A DNA stretch of 14,089 nucleotides, from the NCBI GenBank assembly GCA_964436825.1, contig CAYTEO010000056.1, positions 1 through 14,089 on the forward strand, given 5' to 3'. The stretch's first letter is position 1. Each line of letters opens with the position of its first letter. This document shows, in pieces, positions 13,100 through 14,089 of this stretch. Below the pieces are notes generated by a model that searched no databases, had not been told where the DNA came from, and saw only the letters and a list, made by a program, of their open reading frames with translations. Both the position numbers and the translations under genes were made by a program. Source of the stretch: CAYTEO01 sp964436825. Lineage in GTDB: Bacteria; Krumholzibacteriota; Krumholzibacteriia; LZORAL124-64-63.

Positions 13100-14089
13100 A
13101 TGGCAGGAATCTTCAAGGCCTACGACATCCGCGGGACCTACCCCGACCAGATCGACGAGACCGTCGCCTACCGCGTCGGCTACCACTTCCGCCGGCTGCT
13201 GGACGAGACCGACCTGGCCGAGAGCAACGAGATCGTCGTCAGCCGCGACATGCGCAGCCACTCGGTGCCGCTGTGCGAGGCGCTCAAGCGCGGCCTGCGC
13301 GCCGCGGGGCTGGACGTGGTGGACATCGGCCTGGCCGACACGCCGCGCAACTACTTCGCCATCGGGCACCTGAAGGCCGCCGGTGGCATCCAGGTCACCG
13401 CCAGCCACAACGCCAAGCAGTACAACGGGCTGAAGATGAGCCGGCGCGACGCCGTGCCCATCAGCCGCGACACCGGGATCGCCCTGCTGGAGGAGCTGGT
13501 CACCGGCGAGCCGGTGCCCGAGGACCTGCCCCTGCGCGGCGGCGAGCGGACCGACGACGTCTGGGAGGCGTACCGGGCCCACGCCCTCGGCTTCCTGGAG
13601 GGCACGGAGCCGCGGCTGAAGGTGGCCGTCGACTTCGCCAACGGCATGGGCGCCACCTACCTGTCGCTGTTGCCGGAGCTGGGGCTCGACATCGTGACCC
13701 TCTACGAGGAGCTGGACGGGACCTTCCCCAACCACGAGGCCAACCCCCTGAAGGACGAGAACCTGGTCGACGTCCAGCGGCTGGTCCGCGAGCAGGGGTG
13801 CGACCTGGGCCTGGCCTTCGACGGCGACGCCGACCGGGTCCGCTTCCTGGACGGGACGGGCGAGCCGGTGGGTGCGGACATGATCACCGGACTGCTGGCG
13901 CCGCGCTACCTGCGCAAGGAGCCGGGGGCGGCCATCATCTACGACCTGCGCTCCTCCTGGGCCACCCGCGAGGCCATCGAGGCCGCCGGCGGCAAGCCGG
14001 TCCGCGAGCGCGTCGGCCACTCCTTCATGAAGGCCACCATGCGCAAGCTCGGCTCCCCGTTCGGCGGCGAGCTGGCCGGCCACTTCTAC
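13100..14089 (+). CDS. Phosphomannomutase/phosphoglucomutase, N-terminal 330 residues (runs off right edge)
   Basis: An alpha-D-phosphohexomutase, partial at the right edge. It begins MAGIFKAYDIRGTYPDQ, the family's first-domain signature. The active-site phosphoserine is Ser102 in VTASHNAKQYNGLK (Ala replaces the usual Pro after the Asn), the metal loop is DGDADR (Asp241, Asp243, Asp245), and the sugar-binding loop GGELAGH (about 322-328) is visible at the edge; the fourth domain is missing. The enzyme interconverts the 6- and 1-phosphates of mannose or glucose and so feeds nucleotide-sugar and polysaccharide synthesis in the cytoplasm. AGGAGG lies about 10 bases before the ATG. It is divergent from the CesT-like gene; its right-hand neighbours are outside the window. 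Mannose or glucose preference cannot be told here. Confidence 0.96.
   Translation, partial: MAGIFKAYDIRGTYPDQIDETVAYRVGYHFRRLLDETDLAESNEIVVSRDMRSHSVPLCEALKRGLRAAGLDVVDIGLADTPRNYFAIGHLKAAGGIQVTASHNAKQYNGLKMSRRDAVPISRDTGIALLEELVTGEPVPEDLPLRGGERTDDVWEAYRAHALGFLEGTEPRLKVAVDFANGMGATYLSLLPELGLDIVTLYEELDGTFPNHEANPLKDENLVDVQRLVREQGCDLGLAFDGDADRVRFLDGTGEPVGADMITGLLAPRYLRKEPGAAIIYDLRSSWATREAIEAAGGKPVRERVGHSFMKATMRKLGSPFGGELAGHFY

Noticed and set aside
12826..13116. Upstream extension of the CesT-like gene to 13116
   Set aside because: The extra 97 residues are Pro/Arg/Gly-rich with no ribosome site, while the ATG at 12825 has a good one.
12365..14083. 572-codon minus-strand frame spanning the CesT-like gene and the PMM gene
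   Set aside because: It crosses two confident genes and a divergent promoter region in another frame and has no domain signature.

Overview
This is a very GC-rich (about 70% by eye, not computed), gene-dense bacterial chromosomal window from a Gram-negative-type cell: it encodes Sec signal peptides, one lipobox, a two-membrane-segment sensor and a cation/proton antiporter. The gene mix (secreted six-bladed beta-propeller, DUF4097 beta-helix protein, lipoprotein amidase of the GSSAGPAS type, sulfotransferase, LbH acyltransferase) resembles GC-rich FCB-group or similar environmental phyla (Krumholzibacteria, Eisenbacteria, Gemmatimonadota, Planctomycetota). I cannot assign the lineage from sequence alone. 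I see no insertion sequence, tRNA, rRNA, CRISPR array or phage gene.

Layout. Positions 1-1324 (minus strand) hold a likely operon: cupin, LbH acyltransferase and the N-terminus of a sulfotransferase that runs off the left edge; the last two suggest glycan or cell-surface decoration. Positions 1523-3940 (plus) encode an 805-residue CHASE-like/PAS/histidine-kinase/receiver hybrid. Its phosphoacceptor His, N-box Asn, G1 Asp, receiver acidic pair and receiver Lys are all replaced, so it is a pseudo-hybrid kinase with an intact reading frame. Positions 3983-7113 (minus) hold a secreted beta-propeller gene followed, two bases downstream, by a CPA-type antiporter with a C-terminal RCK-like domain. 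Positions 7351-8424 (plus) encode a secreted DUF4097 beta-helix protein with eight TGSG/AGSG turns. Positions 8590-12368 (plus) are a three-gene run: GNAT acetyltransferase, lipoprotein amidase (4-bp overlap) and a MIO-type aromatic amino-acid lyase/aminomutase carrying Ala-Cys-Gly instead of Ala-Ser-Gly at the cofactor site. Positions 12382-12825 (minus) encode a small acidic CesT/YbjN-like protein, and 13100 to the right edge (plus) encodes the first 330 residues of a phosphomannomutase/phosphoglucomutase.

How the genes work together. The most coherent groups are the surface-glycan-like set at the left edge and the GNAT-amidase-MIO enzyme run, which looks like small-molecule amide/amino-acid chemistry. 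The PMM/PGM at the right edge would supply sugar phosphates. Several intergenic regions share a plausible promoter form, TTG-like -35, 17 bp, then a -10 close to YANYCT.

The two strongest leads are the catalytically stripped but intact hybrid kinase and the natural Ser-to-Cys MIO enzyme with an unresolved substrate. Long ORFs antisense to these genes are treated as high-GC shadows.
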